This document shows, piece by piece, positions 36,475 through 45,418 of a stretch of 64,000 bases of DNA. The translations under genes were made by a program, and so were the position numbers. The number at the start of each line of letters is the position of its first letter. The first letter of the stretch is position 1. This DNA comes from Caldinitratiruptor microaerophilus (GTDB taxonomy: Bacteria; Bacillota; Sulfobacillia; Symbiobacteriales; ZC4RG38), in the NCBI RefSeq assembly GCF_025999835.1, contig NZ_AP025628.1:3472001-3536000 (forward strand), in the 5' to 3' direction. The notes beneath the pieces were generated by a model. That model ran no database searches and was not told where the DNA came from. It saw only the letters and a list, made by a program, of their open reading frames with translations.

Positions 36475-39456
36475 TCATCCCTCCTGCTGTGGCGAAGGCC
36501 GGGGCGGTGCCGGCGGGCCCGCTTCGAACAGACGTCCGACCAGGTGCTGCGCGGCGACCAGGCCGCCGATCGGCGCCCACCGGGCCGGGGCGAGCGGGAC
36601 CGTCCCGAAGATCCTGCCCACGCCCGGCACGTACAGGGTCGCCAGGAGCAGCGCCCCCGACGCCGCTGTGGAGGCCCGGAGCAGCCGGTTCGGCGGCGGG
36701 GCCGCCCCGGTGCGCGGGTCCCGCCGGCACCCGGACAGGTACGCCAGCTTCGTGAGCACGAGGGCGGCCAGCGCCCCCGTGCGCGCGGCCGCCAGACCCG
36801 CCCCGTGTCGGAGGAGCAGCGCGAAGGTGCCCAGCATGCCCGCGCCGGCCAGGAGGCCCTGAAGCAGCAGGGAGCGGGCCGCTCCGGGTTCGAGCAGGCT
36901 CTCCCCTGGTGGGACGGGGGGCCGGGTCATGAGGTCCGGGCCCGGGCGGTCGACGGCCAGGGCCAGCGCGGGGAGCCCGTCGCAGACGAGGTTCACCCAC
37001 AGCAGCTGCACCGGCAGCAGTGGCGGGGGCAGGCCCAGGGCGACGGCGCCGACCATCGCGGCGACTTCGGCCGCATTCGTCACCAGCGTGTAACGCACGG
37101 TGCGGCGGATGTTCTGGAAGGCCGCCCTGCCCTCCTCGACGGCGGCGACGATGCTGGCGAAGTTGTCGTCGAGCAGGGTGAGGTCGGCCGCGGCCCGGGT
37201 GATGTCCGTCCCGGAGCGGCCCATGGCGATGCCCGTGTCCGCGGCCCGGACGGCCGGCGCGTCGTTCACGCCGTCCCCGGTCATCGCCACCGCGAGCCCG
37301 AGGCGCTGCAGCGCCCGAACCACCCGCAGCTTGTGGTGCGGGGTGACCCGGGCGCAGACCTGCAGGCGCCCTGCCACGGCGGCGAGGGTGCCGTCGTCCA
37401 TCCGGTCGATCTCCGTCCCCGTGAGCAGCACGCCTCCGCCGTCAAGGATGCCCAGCCGCCGCCCCAGGGTCCGGGCCGTCTCCGGGTGGTCGCCGGTGAG
37501 CATCACCACCCGGATACCCGCCTCCCGGCAGCGCCGGAGCGCCTCCGGGACCTCGGGCCGGGGCGGGTCCCACAGGCCGGCGATCCCTGCCAGCACGAGC
37601 TCGTCCTCCGGGAGGTGCGCCGGCCGGTAGGCGAGCGCCAGCACCCGCAGACCGGCCCGGGCCATCTGGCGTACCGCCCGCGCCGCGGCCGCGCGTCCCG
37701 CGGGGCCCAGGGGCACCTCCTCGCCGCCGACCCGCTCCCGGCTCAGGCGGGGGAGGACATCCTCCGGCGCCCCCTTGACGTACAGCGCGGGCCCGCCGTC
37801 GGGCTCGCGGCACAGCACCGCCATCTGGCGGGAGTCGGATGAGAACGGCCACTCCCGCAGGCGGGGGCAACCGATCCGCTCCCGGGTGATATCCAGCCCC
37901 ACGGCCTGGGCGGCTTGAAGGAGGGCGACCTCCGTCGGGTCGCCGTCGGCGGGCGGCATTGCGGCCAGACGGGTATCGCTGCACAGGATGCCCACCCGCA
38001 GGGCGAATCGGAGGTCGTCCGCTCCCGCCTGGACCGGCTCGGGGCCGGCGCGGGCGAACCCCGCCGGAACGCCGCCCGGACCGGACGGTCCTGAGCGCAG
38101 CCAGAACGTTCCCGCCGCGTACACGGCCTCGACCGACATGCGCCCGGTCGTGAGAGTCCCCGTCTTGTCCGTGCAGATGACCTGGCAGCTGCCCAGCGTC
38201 TCCACCGCTGCAGGCTGTCGGGCCACCGCCAGTCGTCCCCCCATGCGGTACGCGGCCGCCGCGGTCGCCACACTGACGGAGACGGGGAGTCCCTCCGGCA
38301 GGGCGGCCACGGCCGTGGACAGGCTGGCGAGCAGCATGGCGCCGGCGGGCGTACCCCGCAGGAGCCCCAACCCGAAGAGGACCGCGGCCGCCGCCACGGT
38401 CGCCCGGACGATCGGCGCCACGAGCCGCTGCATCCGCTGCTGGAGGAGGAGGGGGGCCGGGGCGGCGCCGGCCAGGAGGGCGGCGATGCGGCCCATCTCC
38501 GTCGCCATACCGGTGGCCACCACCACGCCCCGGCCCCGCCCGGCGGTCACGTGGGTGCCCATGAAGAGGAGGGGGCTGCGCTCGGCCAGCGGCGTGCACA
38601 CCGGCACCGGTCGAGTCCCCTTCGGCACCGGAGCCGGCTCACCGGTGAGCGCGGCCTCCTCGGCCGCCAGGCCGGTCGCACGCAGGAGCCGGAGGTCGGC
38701 CGGGACCCGGTCGCCGGCCCGGACCGCCACCACGTCGCCCGGGACAAGCATTTCCGCCGGCACGACCTCGAGCCGTCCCTCACGCACGACTCGGGCGACG
38801 GGCGCCGAGAGACGCTCCAGGTGGGCGAGGGCCTCGGCCGCCCTCCCCTCCTGCAGGGCGCCGATCACCCCGTTGACCACCACGATTCCCACGACGACGA
38901 CGGCGTCGAGCACCTGCCCCAGCGCGGCCGACAGGCCGGCGACCCCGAGCAGCAGAGCGACCATGGGCTCGTTCAGCTGGCGGAGGAACCGCTGCCACGC
39001 CCCCGGCGGATCCTCCGGGCGGATCGCGTTGGGACCGGTGCGGCGGAGGCGCCAGGCCGCCTCCGCCCGGGTGAGCCCGAGGCGGGGGTGTGTCCGGAGG
39101 TCCGCCACGACCGCGTCCGCGGGCCGCGCGTGCCAGGCCGGAAGGGGCCGGCCGGCGGCGCCCGCCGGAGGAGCCGGCTCCCCGCTCAGGATCTGCGCCA
39201 GCAGGCGGTCGATGTCGTCGGGCCCCGTGGCGTCCGGGTCGTAGTACACGAGGAGCCGCCCGGTCCGGGGGTTCGTCCGGGCCGAGCGGGCCCCAGGCAG
39301 CCCCAGGACCAGGCGCTCCACCCGGGCGCGCAGCACGCCGTCCGGGCCAGCTTCGGGGATACGCACCAGGTACCTGCCCGGTACGTGGTGCGACCGTCCG
39401 TCCGCGCTCCAGCCGATGGGCCGCAGGGTGGCCGCGCCGCCGGGCCGCCCCGTCAC
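36475..39456 (-). CDS. Cation-transporting P-type ATPase 1
   Basis: 993 residues from GTG 39456, overlapping the stop of the hydrolase gene; the much longer open frame upstream is a shadow of that gene. N-terminal ferredoxin-like part (RLLVYYDPDATGPDD) then a P2-type pump: actuator ALTGEPAPV (Pro replaces the usual Ser of TGES), M4 PEGLP, ICTDKTGTLT, KGAPED, MTGDGVNDAPAV, M5 TNAAEV and M6 WVNLVCDGLPALALA with Asn and Asp ligands. Ca2+, Mn2+ or another divalent cation is likely. It is a tandem paralogue of ATPase 2. Confidence 0.9.
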   Translation of the reverse strand: MTGRPGGAATLRPIGWSADGRSHHVPGRYLVRIPEAGPDGVLRARVERLVLGLPGARSARTNPRTGRLLVYYDPDATGPDDIDRLLAQILSGEPAPPAGAAGRPLPAWHARPADAVVADLRTHPRLGLTRAEAAWRLRRTGPNAIRPEDPPGAWQRFLRQLNEPMVALLLGVAGLSAALGQVLDAVVVVGIVVVNGVIGALQEGRAAEALAHLERLSAPVARVVREGRLEVVPAEMLVPGDVVAVRAGDRVPADLRLLRATGLAAEEAALTGEPAPVPKGTRPVPVCTPLAERSPLLFMGTHVTAGRGRGVVVATGMATEMGRIAALLAGAAPAPLLLQQRMQRLVAPIVRATVAAAAVLFGLGLLRGTPAGAMLLASLSTAVAALPEGLPVSVSVATAAAAYRMGGRLAVARQPAAVETLGSCQVICTDKTGTLTTGRMSVEAVYAAGTFWLRSGPSGPGGVPAGFARAGPEPVQAGADDLRFALRVGILCSDTRLAAMPPADGDPTEVALLQAAQAVGLDITRERIGCPRLREWPFSSDSRQMAVLCREPDGGPALYVKGAPEDVLPRLSRERVGGEEVPLGPAGRAAAARAVRQMARAGLRVLALAYRPAHLPEDELVLAGIAGLWDPPRPEVPEALRRCREAGIRVVMLTGDHPETARTLGRRLGILDGGGVLLTGTEIDRMDDGTLAAVAGRLQVCARVTPHHKLRVVRALQRLGLAVAMTGDGVNDAPAVRAADTGIAMGRSGTDITRAAADLTLLDDNFASIVAAVEEGRAAFQNIRRTVRYTLVTNAAEVAAMVGAVALGLPPPLLPVQLLWVNLVCDGLPALALAVDRPGPDLMTRPPVPPGESLLEPGAARSLLLQGLLAGAGMLGTFALLLRHGAGLAAARTGALAALVLTKLAYLSGCRRDPRTGAAPPPNRLLRASTAASGALLLATLYVPGVGRIFGTVPLAPARWAPIGGLVAAQHLVGRLFEAGPPAPPRPSPQQEG

Positions 39457-40112
39457 GGGCTCGCCACCGGCTGGACCCCAGCCGTCCGGGCGACCGCCCG
39501 CAGGTCCGGGTTCGTCCGCAGCTCCGTGGCGAGGTCCGTCGGCATGCCATGCCCAGGCAGAATCCGGGTCGACGGCGGCAACGGCAGGATTCGCTCGCGC
39601 AGGCTGCGGGCGAGTGCCTGGCGGTCGCTTCCGGGGAGGTCGGTGCGCCCGAGCTTGCCCGCCTCCAGGGTGTCCCCGGTGAAGAGGAGGTCCCCCAACC
39701 GGTAGCAAACGCTGCCGGGGCTGTGGCCCGGCGTGTGCAGCACCTCGATGGTCTGACCCAGAAAGTTCAGCGTCTCTCCGCCCCGCAAGGTGACATCCGG
39801 GTCGGGTGCGACCACCCGGAGGACCGGCAACAGGCTGAGATTCAGTTGCGGGTCCCCCAGCAAGAGGGCGTCGTCCGCGTGAACGTGCACCGGCGCCCCC
39901 GTGAGCGAGCGCAGCGTTCCCACCCCGGCAATGTGGTCGAAGTGCCCGTGGGTGAGGAGCACGGCCTCTACCCGGACGTCCTGCAGTACGTGAAGAAGCG
40001 GCGTGACGCCGAGCCCGGGGTCGATCACCACGGCCCGCCGCGCCCCCGTGTCGAGGAGGACGTAGCAGTTCACCCGCAGCACGCTGAGAGGGAATCCCAG
40101 CACCCGGATCAC
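39453..40112 (-). CDS. Metallo-beta-lactamase-fold hydrolase (glyoxalase II-like)
   Basis: 219 residues, ATG 40112. The zinc-binding signature THGHFDHIAG near residue 54, then HTPGHSPGSVCY near 132, TGDTLEAG near 150 and LPGHGMPTD near 190 give a complete binuclear site. Closest in style to YcbL/GloB-like hydrolases acting on thioesters. It lies inside the ATPase operon with 4-base overlaps on both sides, an unusual companion for cation pumps. Confidence 0.9.
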   Translation of the reverse strand: MIRVLGFPLSVLRVNCYVLLDTGARRAVVIDPGLGVTPLLHVLQDVRVEAVLLTHGHFDHIAGVGTLRSLTGAPVHVHADDALLLGDPQLNLSLLPVLRVVAPDPDVTLRGGETLNFLGQTIEVLHTPGHSPGSVCYRLGDLLFTGDTLEAGKLGRTDLPGSDRQALARSLRERILPLPPSTRILPGHGMPTDLATELRTNPDLRAVARTAGVQPVASP

Positions 40113-40438
40113 GTCGGGCCACCTGTCCCGGTCTCGACCGGGATCGACGGCACCTGGGCGACCCGTGCCGCCAGGTGGATCGCGGGAGTGGCCGCCCGGG
40201 CCTCAGCGAGGATCTGTGTCCAGCTCTGCCGGGTCCGGGACGCCATGTTCCACAGGACGTCCTGGAAGCGCAACCCGGCGCGGGCGGCCCCGACGGCGGC
40301 GCCGCGCAAGAGCTTCCGGCCCTGTCGGGTTCCGGCCAGGAGGGCGATCCCGGCGGCCGCCGCGCCGAGAACGGTCGGGTTCGCCTCCGCCGCGGCGCTC
40401 ACCCATTCCTCCATCCGCATCCCGATCACCCCGGCCAT
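40109..40438 (-). CDS. Small membrane-associated hypothetical protein
   Basis: 109 residues from ATG 40438 (MAGVIGMRMEEW). A glycine/alanine helix (LGAAAAGIALLAGTRQG), a basic region and amphipathic helices follow (WTQILAEARAATPAI). The layout resembles DUF5132-type proteins and the last gene of this operon. Its stop overlaps the hydrolase start. First gene of a five-gene run joined throughout by 4-base overlaps. Confidence 0.6.
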   Translation of the reverse strand: MAGVIGMRMEEWVSAAAEANPTVLGAAAAGIALLAGTRQGRKLLRGAAVGAARAGLRFQDVLWNMASRTRQSWTQILAEARAATPAIHLAARVAQVPSIPVETGTGGPT

Positions 40439-40851
40439 TAGTATCCGCGGCGGTGCGGCGGCGAACCGGCGAGGCAGGCGCGTGGCAGTGACTGACAGAG
40501 AGCCAGGAAAACCGTGGCATCGCGTCGAATCCCGGGGAGCGCGTTCATCACGCGGTCCCCGGAATGTACCGGGGCGGAATGATGCGGGCAGGTCCGGTGG
40601 CAGTGAAGGCGCCGCGTCCCAACCGGGGCTGTCGGAACGGTCCGGTGAGTGCGCCCGTCCGTCGCTGATTTTTTCGCCAAAACGGTCGTGTCCGGAAGGG
40701 ACCGGGGTATCGCAGCGAGAACGGGGAAATGGCCGGTTTTCGGAGCAGGCCAAGGACGGACGGGGACCCCGTGGGAGCGGGGGAGCGTCCGCGGATCCCA
40801 TCGCAGCTTCAACCATCGCGCATCAGGTAGACAGCGGCGGGGGGCGATGGC
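40439..40851. other. Divergent intergenic region, 413 bases
   Basis: Separates the leftward ATPase operon from the rightward response regulator. GGTCCGGTG occurs at about 40591 and 40642, and related GTCCGGAA and GACCGG follow near 40688-40703. A T-run (GATTTTTTCG) lies near 40670. No clear promoter pair or gene is visible. Confidence 0.4.
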
Positions 40852-41556
40852 ATGGGGCTCAGGGTCGTCCTGGTCGAAGACCAGCTACTGATGCGGCAGG
40901 GGCTCAAGGCGATCATCGAGGCAGAACCGGATATCGAGGTGGTCGGGGAGGCCTCGACGGGGACGGAGGCCGTCCGGCTCGTCCGGGAACTGTGCCCGGA
41001 CGTGGTGCTGATGGACATCAGCCTGCCGATGCTCGATGGCATCGGCGCCACCCGGCAGGTGGTGGAGCGGTGTCCCCAGACGGCGGTCCTCATCCTGACG
41101 ATGCATGATCGAGACGAGTACGTGCTCGCGGCGGTCAAGGCGGGGGCGCGCGGGTACCTCCTCAAGGACGCGCCGGCCCGGGACGTGATCGCTGCCATCC
41201 GCAACGCAGCGTCCGGTGGTGCGTGGCTGCACCCGAACGTGGCGCGGTTCCTTCTCGACGTGGTGGCACGGGGGCGCCAGAACGAGCCGCGCCACGAACA
41301 GGCGCTCACGGATCGGGAACGGGAGGTTCTCCGGCTCGTCGCGCGGGGTGCGAGGAACCGTGACGTGGCCCGGGCCCTGGCCATGTCCGAGAAGACGGTC
41401 AAGCAGCATGTCACCAACATCTTCCGCAAGCTCGGGGTCACTTCCCGATCCCAGGTGGTGGTGTACGCGATCGAGCACGGGCTCGTGGACATCGCGGAAC
41501 CCGGTTCGGCCATCCGGCCGCGGAAGGAAACCGAACCGCCGTCCGCCGGGCTCTGA
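40852..41556 (+). CDS. NarL/FixJ-type response regulator
   Basis: 234 residues from ATG 40852. Receiver domain with acidic ED near residue 10, phospho-acceptor in [13 protein letters not shown] near 55 and Lys in [12 protein letters not shown] near 105. A LuxR-type HTH follows ([41 protein letters not shown]) at about 150-205. No histidine kinase lies beside it, so it is an orphan or is paired with a distant kinase. It may control the ATPase operon across the divergent gap. Confidence 0.92.
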   Translation: MGLRVVLVEDQLLMRQGLKAIIEAEPDIEVVGEASTGTEAVRLVRELCPDVVLMDISLPMLDGIGATRQVVERCPQTAVLILTMHDRDEYVLAAVKAGARGYLLKDAPARDVIAAIRNAASGGAWLHPNVARFLLDVVARGRQNEPRHEQALTDREREVLRLVARGARNRDVARALAMSEKTVKQHVTNIFRKLGVTSRSQVVVYAIEHGLVDIAEPGSAIRPRKETEPPSAGL

Positions 41557-41672
41557 GCCTGCTCGTTCGACGTGGATCGTTCGGCTTCATCTTGTTGGGG
41601 CCGCGTGATTCGTGCTAAGGTAGTGAGCGGTACGATCCGCCGGGACGGGCGCCGCTCGCGCCCGGCGGTGCA

Positions 41673-41757
41673 GGCGATGGAGCTCGCCGGAACCGCTGCC
41701 GGCGCAGGCCGGCAGCTGATGGCTCCTACCCCGTCCGGGGTGGGGGCGTTTCTGTTT
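41673..41757 (+). promoter_or_regulatory. Fluoride riboswitch (crcB motif) with terminator
   Basis: GGCGATGGAGCTCGCC (41673-41688), then GGAACCGCTGCC, then GGCAGCTGATGGCTCCTACC (41711-41730), match the conserved crcB motif, including the pseudoknot-forming parts. A hairpin CCCCG-TC-CGGGG with GGGGGCGTTTCTGTTT follows, the likely expression platform. The next gene is fluC/crcB, the standard target. Fluoride binding should prevent termination. Confidence 0.9.
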
Positions 41758-41819
41758 CGGGCCGGCCGCGCGCCCGGCTCGGGTGCGAGCCGGCCCGGAA
41801 GTTGCGGGAGGGCGAGTAG

Positions 41820-42194
41820 TTGGAGAGCTACCTCTTTGTGGCGATCGGCGGCGTGTTCGGCACGGTCACGCGGTACTGGCTGGGTGGGCTGCTGTCGGAG
41901 AAGTGGCCGGTGGCGTTCCCGATCGGGACGCTGGTGATCAACGTGACGGGGGCGTTCCTCCTCGGGTTCCTCACGAGTGCGGGCGCCGAGCAGGGCCTCA
42001 TCTCGCAGCCGTGGCGGCTGGCGTTCGGGGTCGGGTTTCTGGGCGCGTACACCACGTTCTCGACCTGGCAGGTGGAGACCCTGCGCCTTCTCCAGCAGGG
42101 CAGCATCTGGCTGGGGATCGGGAACGTGGCGGCGAGCCTCACGCTCGGGCTTCTCGCGGCCTGGCTGGGCTACTGGCTCGGCCGGGCCCTCTGA
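41820..42194 (+). CDS. crcB: Fluoride ion channel FluC/CrcB
   Basis: 124 residues starting at TTG 41820. Four membrane helices with signatures GGVFGTVTRYWLG, GTLVINVTGAFLLGF and GFLGAYTTFSTWQVET, including the Asn and Phe residues that line the fluoride pore. Full length. Works as a dual-topology dimer exporting fluoride. The riboswitch upstream ties its expression to fluoride. Confidence 0.95.
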   Translation: MESYLFVAIGGVFGTVTRYWLGGLLSEKWPVAFPIGTLVINVTGAFLLGFLTSAGAEQGLISQPWRLAFGVGFLGAYTTFSTWQVETLRLLQQGSIWLGIGNVAASLTLGLLAAWLGYWLGRAL

Positions 42195-42230
42195 CGGACG
42201 GCGCCGGACGAACGAAGGGAGGACAGGCCC

Positions 42231-42605
42231 GTGAAGGTGGAGACCCAGGGCGTGCTCCTGCGCATGTTCATCGGGGAGTCCGACCAGTACAGGGGCATGC
42301 CGCTCTACCATGCCATCGTCCTGAAGATCCGTGAGCTGGGGATGTCCGGGGCCACCGTGCTGCGCGGGGTGGAGGGCTTCGGCGCCCACAGCCGCATCCA
42401 CACCGCGAACATCCTCCGGCTGTCGCAGGACCTGCCCATCGTCATCGAAGTGATCGACACCGAGGAACGCATCCGGCGTCTGGTCGAGTACCTCGACCGG
42501 ATGGTGCCGGAGGGCCTTCTCATGACGGTCGAAGGGGTGCGGATCATCCGCTACGCCCGCACCCCCGGGGAGGGAAAGGGGACGCCCGGCCAGGAGAAAG
42601 GCTGA
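42231..42605 (+). CDS. DUF190 family protein
   Basis: 124 residues from GTG 42231, after GGGAGGACAGG. LRMFIGESDQYRGMPLYHAI and GMSGATVLRGVEGFGAHSRIH are hallmark DUF190 blocks, a PII-like fold. It is often found beside crcB, so a role as sensor or regulator of the fluoride channel is plausible. Its 3' end overlaps the convergent feoC-like gene by 62 bases. Confidence 0.9.
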   Translation: MKVETQGVLLRMFIGESDQYRGMPLYHAIVLKIRELGMSGATVLRGVEGFGAHSRIHTANILRLSQDLPIVIEVIDTEERIRRLVEYLDRMVPEGLLMTVEGVRIIRYARTPGEGKGTPGQEKG

Positions 42606-42945
42606 ACCGGGGACTGCCGGCCGCCGCCCGGGTGGCGAACGCCCGGCCCCGGGCCGTGAGCACCCAGGCGGTCGGGCCGGATGCCCCGAAACCGGAGGCG
42701 GCAACGGGACAGCCGGCCGGCGCGCCGGACAGCGGGCAGGACGCGCAGGCTCCGGCAGAAGTACCGGCGCGCTCCGGTGGGCACCCTGCTGGAGCGATGT
42801 AGCCGAGGGCGGAGAGCCGCTCGACCACCCGCGCCAGCGCCTCCCGGTCGAGCCCCAGCCGGGCGGCCATCTCGGGGCCGGTCAAGACGCCGGCCCGGAC
42901 CAGCTCGCGCAGGAGCGCGGCATGCGGGTGCGGCGTGGTGCGCAT
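42544..42945 (-). CDS. feoC: FeoC-like winged-helix protein with cysteine cluster
   Basis: 133 residues from ATG 42945, 6 bases after feoB. Winged-helix part LLRELVRAGVLTGPEMAARLGL...VVERLSALGYIAP (10-55), then a four-cysteine group in GCPPER...ACASCPLSGAPAGCP that could hold an iron-sulfur cluster, as in FeoC. The C-terminal 50 residues are extra and of low complexity, running antisense into the DUF190 gene. Probably an iron- or oxygen-sensing regulator of FeoB. Confidence 0.75.
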   Translation of the reverse strand: MRTTPHPHAALLRELVRAGVLTGPEMAARLGLDREALARVVERLSALGYIAPAGCPPERAGTSAGACASCPLSGAPAGCPVAASGFGASGPTAWVLTARGRAFATRAAAGSPRFSLSPGRASPFPPRGCGRSG

Positions 42946-42950
42946 CGCCT

Positions 42951-44993
42951 TCAGCCTCCGAGCAGGAGCGCGGCCCGGTACACCACGAGCGCCAGCACAC
43001 CGGCCACGACCAGCCCGTAACCGATGCTGAAGTACATCCATCGGGAGGAGCCGGTCTCGTTGCGGATCGTCACGGCCGTGGCCAGGCAGGGGCTGTAGAA
43101 CGAGTAGAAAACGAGGAAGGACAGGGCCTGCGGCACCGTCACCGCGGCCCGGAGAGCCGGGCCGAGGCCCGCCCCGGCGGCGTGGCCGTACAGGACGGCG
43201 AGCGTCGAGAGCGTGCCCTCCTTGGCCAGGAAGCCGGTGAACAGGCTCACGACCATCCGCCAGTCGAGGCCGAGCGGCGCTCCCAGGGGCGCCAGCGTCC
43301 GGCCGAGCCAGCCGACGGGGCTCCGGCCGATCTCCCCGGCCGGAAACCACGACAGTGCCCAGATGAGGGTGGTCATCGGAGCGATCACGGTGAGGGCCCG
43401 GTGCAGGTAGTGCCAGGTGTTCTGCCAGGCGTACAGGAGCACGTTGCGCAGGATGGGCCGGCGGTACGGCGGCAGTTCGATGAAGAAGGGCTCGTCGCCG
43501 CCCGGCAGGAGAGTGCGGCGGAAGAGGCGGCTCATCGCCAGGACCAGTCCGACCCCCAGGACGTAGATGCCCACCAGGACCCAGGCCCCGGTCCCCGCGG
43601 GGAAGAAGGCGGTGGCGAAGAAACTGATCACGACCAGCCGGGCGGAACAGATGACGAGCGGCGAGAGCAGGACGCTCAACAGGCGGTCGGCCTCCGAGGG
43701 GGCGGTGCGGGCGGCCATCGCCGCCGGCACGTTGCACCCGTAGCCGATCATGAGCCCGATCGCCGCCTTGCCGTGCAGGCCGGCGCGGGCCAGCAGGCGG
43801 TCGAGGACGAAGGCGGCCCGGGCGAAGTAGCCCGAATCCTCGAGCAGGCCGAGGAACAGGAAGAAGCCGGCGATGAGGGGGGCGAAGGCCGCCACCGCGC
43901 CCAAGCCCGCGATCACCCCATCCCGCACCAGCGGCCCGGCCCAGGCCGGTCCCCGTGGTCCGAGCCATCCGGCCGCCATCTGGCCCAGGTCGGCGAAGGC
44001 GCGGCCGATCCAGTCCTGCACCGGCGCCGTCAGGCGGAAGGTGCCCCAGATGCCCAGCCCGAGCGTCAGGATCGTGATCGGGACGCCGAGGACGGGGTGG
44101 GTGACCACCCGGTCGACCCGGTCGCTGGGGGTCATTTTCAGTCCGACCGGCCGTGCAGCCGTCGCCTCCCGGACGGCGCGCGCCACCCAGGCGTAGCGCT
44201 CGTCGGCGAGGACGACGGGGGCATCCGGCAGCGCCGCGGCGATCTCGTCCTGAAGGCGGTCCCAGTCCGCCCCGACCCGGTGGCGCACGCGCGCCGTGAT
44301 CTCCGGGTCCTCCTCGGCCAGCTTGATCGCCACCCAGCGGGGCGGCAAGAGCGGCATCGGCGGGAGGAGCCGGGCGATCCGTTCGAGGCCCGCCTCGACC
44401 TCGGGACTGAAGTGAAAGCCGGCCGGGTTCGAACCGGCCTTGCGGGCGATCTCGCCCCGTGCCGCCCGCGCGATGAGGGATCGCAGTTCGGCGAGCCCCT
44501 CGCCCCGCGAGGCGACCACCGGGACCACCGGCACCCCGAGGGCGCGGGCGAGCCGATCCGGATCGATCCGCCACCCCTGCGCCGCCGCCATGTCCGCCAT
44601 GTTCAGGGCGATGACGACGGGGCACGGCAGGTCGAGCAGTTCGGTGGTCAGGTAGAGGTTGCGCTCGAGGTTGGCCGCGTCGACGACGTTGACGACCAGG
44701 TCCGCGCCCCCGGCGAGGAGGAAATCCCGGGCCACGACCTCCTCGAGCGAGTGGGCGCTGAGGGAGTAGGTGCCCGGCAGATCAGTGACCGCCACCTGAA
44801 GCCCGTCCACGGTGAGGTGGCCGTCCCGCCGCTCGATCGTCTTGCCGGGCCAGTTGCCGACGTGCTGCTGCAGCCCTGTCAGGAGGTTGAAGAGGCTCGT
44901 CTTGCCCACGTTGGGGTTCCCGGCCAGCGCGACCGTGAAGGTGCGGGGGCCGGCGAGCACAGCGGGCCCGGCCCCGTGGCAGGAGGCGCTCAC
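42951..44993 (-). CDS. feoB: Ferrous iron transporter FeoB
   Basis: 680 residues from GTG 44993, overlapping the feoA stop. N-terminal G domain: G1 GNPNVGKTS near 26, G2-G3 VTDLPGTYSLS, G4 NMAD near 130. The membrane part has the two Gate motifs, FARAAFVLDRLL...GYGCNVPAAMAARTAP and FLAKEGTLSTLAVLYG, with the conserved Cys in GYGCNVPA. Full length. Imports Fe2+ across the membrane. Confidence 0.96.
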   Translation of the reverse strand: MSASCHGAGPAVLAGPRTFTVALAGNPNVGKTSLFNLLTGLQQHVGNWPGKTIERRDGHLTVDGLQVAVTDLPGTYSLSAHSLEEVVARDFLLAGGADLVVNVVDAANLERNLYLTTELLDLPCPVVIALNMADMAAAQGWRIDPDRLARALGVPVVPVVASRGEGLAELRSLIARAARGEIARKAGSNPAGFHFSPEVEAGLERIARLLPPMPLLPPRWVAIKLAEEDPEITARVRHRVGADWDRLQDEIAAALPDAPVVLADERYAWVARAVREATAARPVGLKMTPSDRVDRVVTHPVLGVPITILTLGLGIWGTFRLTAPVQDWIGRAFADLGQMAAGWLGPRGPAWAGPLVRDGVIAGLGAVAAFAPLIAGFFLFLGLLEDSGYFARAAFVLDRLLARAGLHGKAAIGLMIGYGCNVPAAMAARTAPSEADRLLSVLLSPLVICSARLVVISFFATAFFPAGTGAWVLVGIYVLGVGLVLAMSRLFRRTLLPGGDEPFFIELPPYRRPILRNVLLYAWQNTWHYLHRALTVIAPMTTLIWALSWFPAGEIGRSPVGWLGRTLAPLGAPLGLDWRMVVSLFTGFLAKEGTLSTLAVLYGHAAGAGLGPALRAAVTVPQALSFLVFYSFYSPCLATAVTIRNETGSSRWMYFSIGYGLVVAGVLALVVYRAALLLGG

Positions 44994-45418
44994 CGCCCGT
45001 CCTCCTCCGGCACCACCCAGACCCGGCGGGCGACCTCTCGCCCCAGGGCCAGGCGGGTCGTCCGCACGGCGACGATCGCCGGTCCGCCCACGTTCGAGAC
45101 GAGCCACAGCCGGGTGCCCGGAGTCAGCCCGAGCGCCAGGAGCCGCCGCTGCAGCCGCCGGCCGGCGTCCACCCCCACCAGGCGTGCCGCCTGCCCGGGC
45201 GCCAACGTGACGAGGGGTACTGCTCCCGACCCGCCGCTGACACGGCGGAACTCGGGCAATACCGCTGTCCCGGCCCCGGCCGGTTGAGACTCGCTCGCAT
45301 CCCCGTGGAGACGAGTGGCAGGGGGATGAACTGCCGGCGCCGCACCAGTGGCCGGCCCTGGCGGCCCTCCTGCCGGCGGGCGCCGCAGCCGGGCGAGAAT
45401 CGTTCTCAACAGAGTCAT
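44990..45418 (-). CDS. feoA: Ferrous iron transport protein FeoA
   Basis: 142 residues from ATG 45418. The SH3-like FeoA domain is the C-terminal 75 residues (LAPGQAARLVGVDAGRRLQRR, ALGLTPGTRLWLVSN, AVRTTRLALGREVARRVWV). The N-terminal 65 residues are a variable Pro/Ala-rich extension; most FeoA are 75-90 residues, so a later start cannot be excluded. TGAGAAC-G-ATTCTCG, a partial match to the Fur consensus, sits just inside the predicted start. Confidence 0.85.
   Translation of the reverse strand: MTLLRTILARLRRPPAGGPPGPATGAAPAVHPPATRLHGDASESQPAGAGTAVLPEFRRVSGGSGAVPLVTLAPGQAARLVGVDAGRRLQRRLLALGLTPGTRLWLVSNVGGPAIVAVRTTRLALGREVARRVWVVPEEDGR

Noticed and set aside
34108-37842. Plus-strand open frame of 1244 codons across the ATPase genes
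   Set aside because: Antisense shadow of two clear P-type ATPase genes in GC-rich DNA; low-complexity Arg/Gly/Pro composition and no domain.
39457-40122. N-terminal 222-residue extension of ATPase 1
   Set aside because: Out-of-frame reading of the metallo-hydrolase gene; GTG 39456 with a 4-base overlap is the sensible start.
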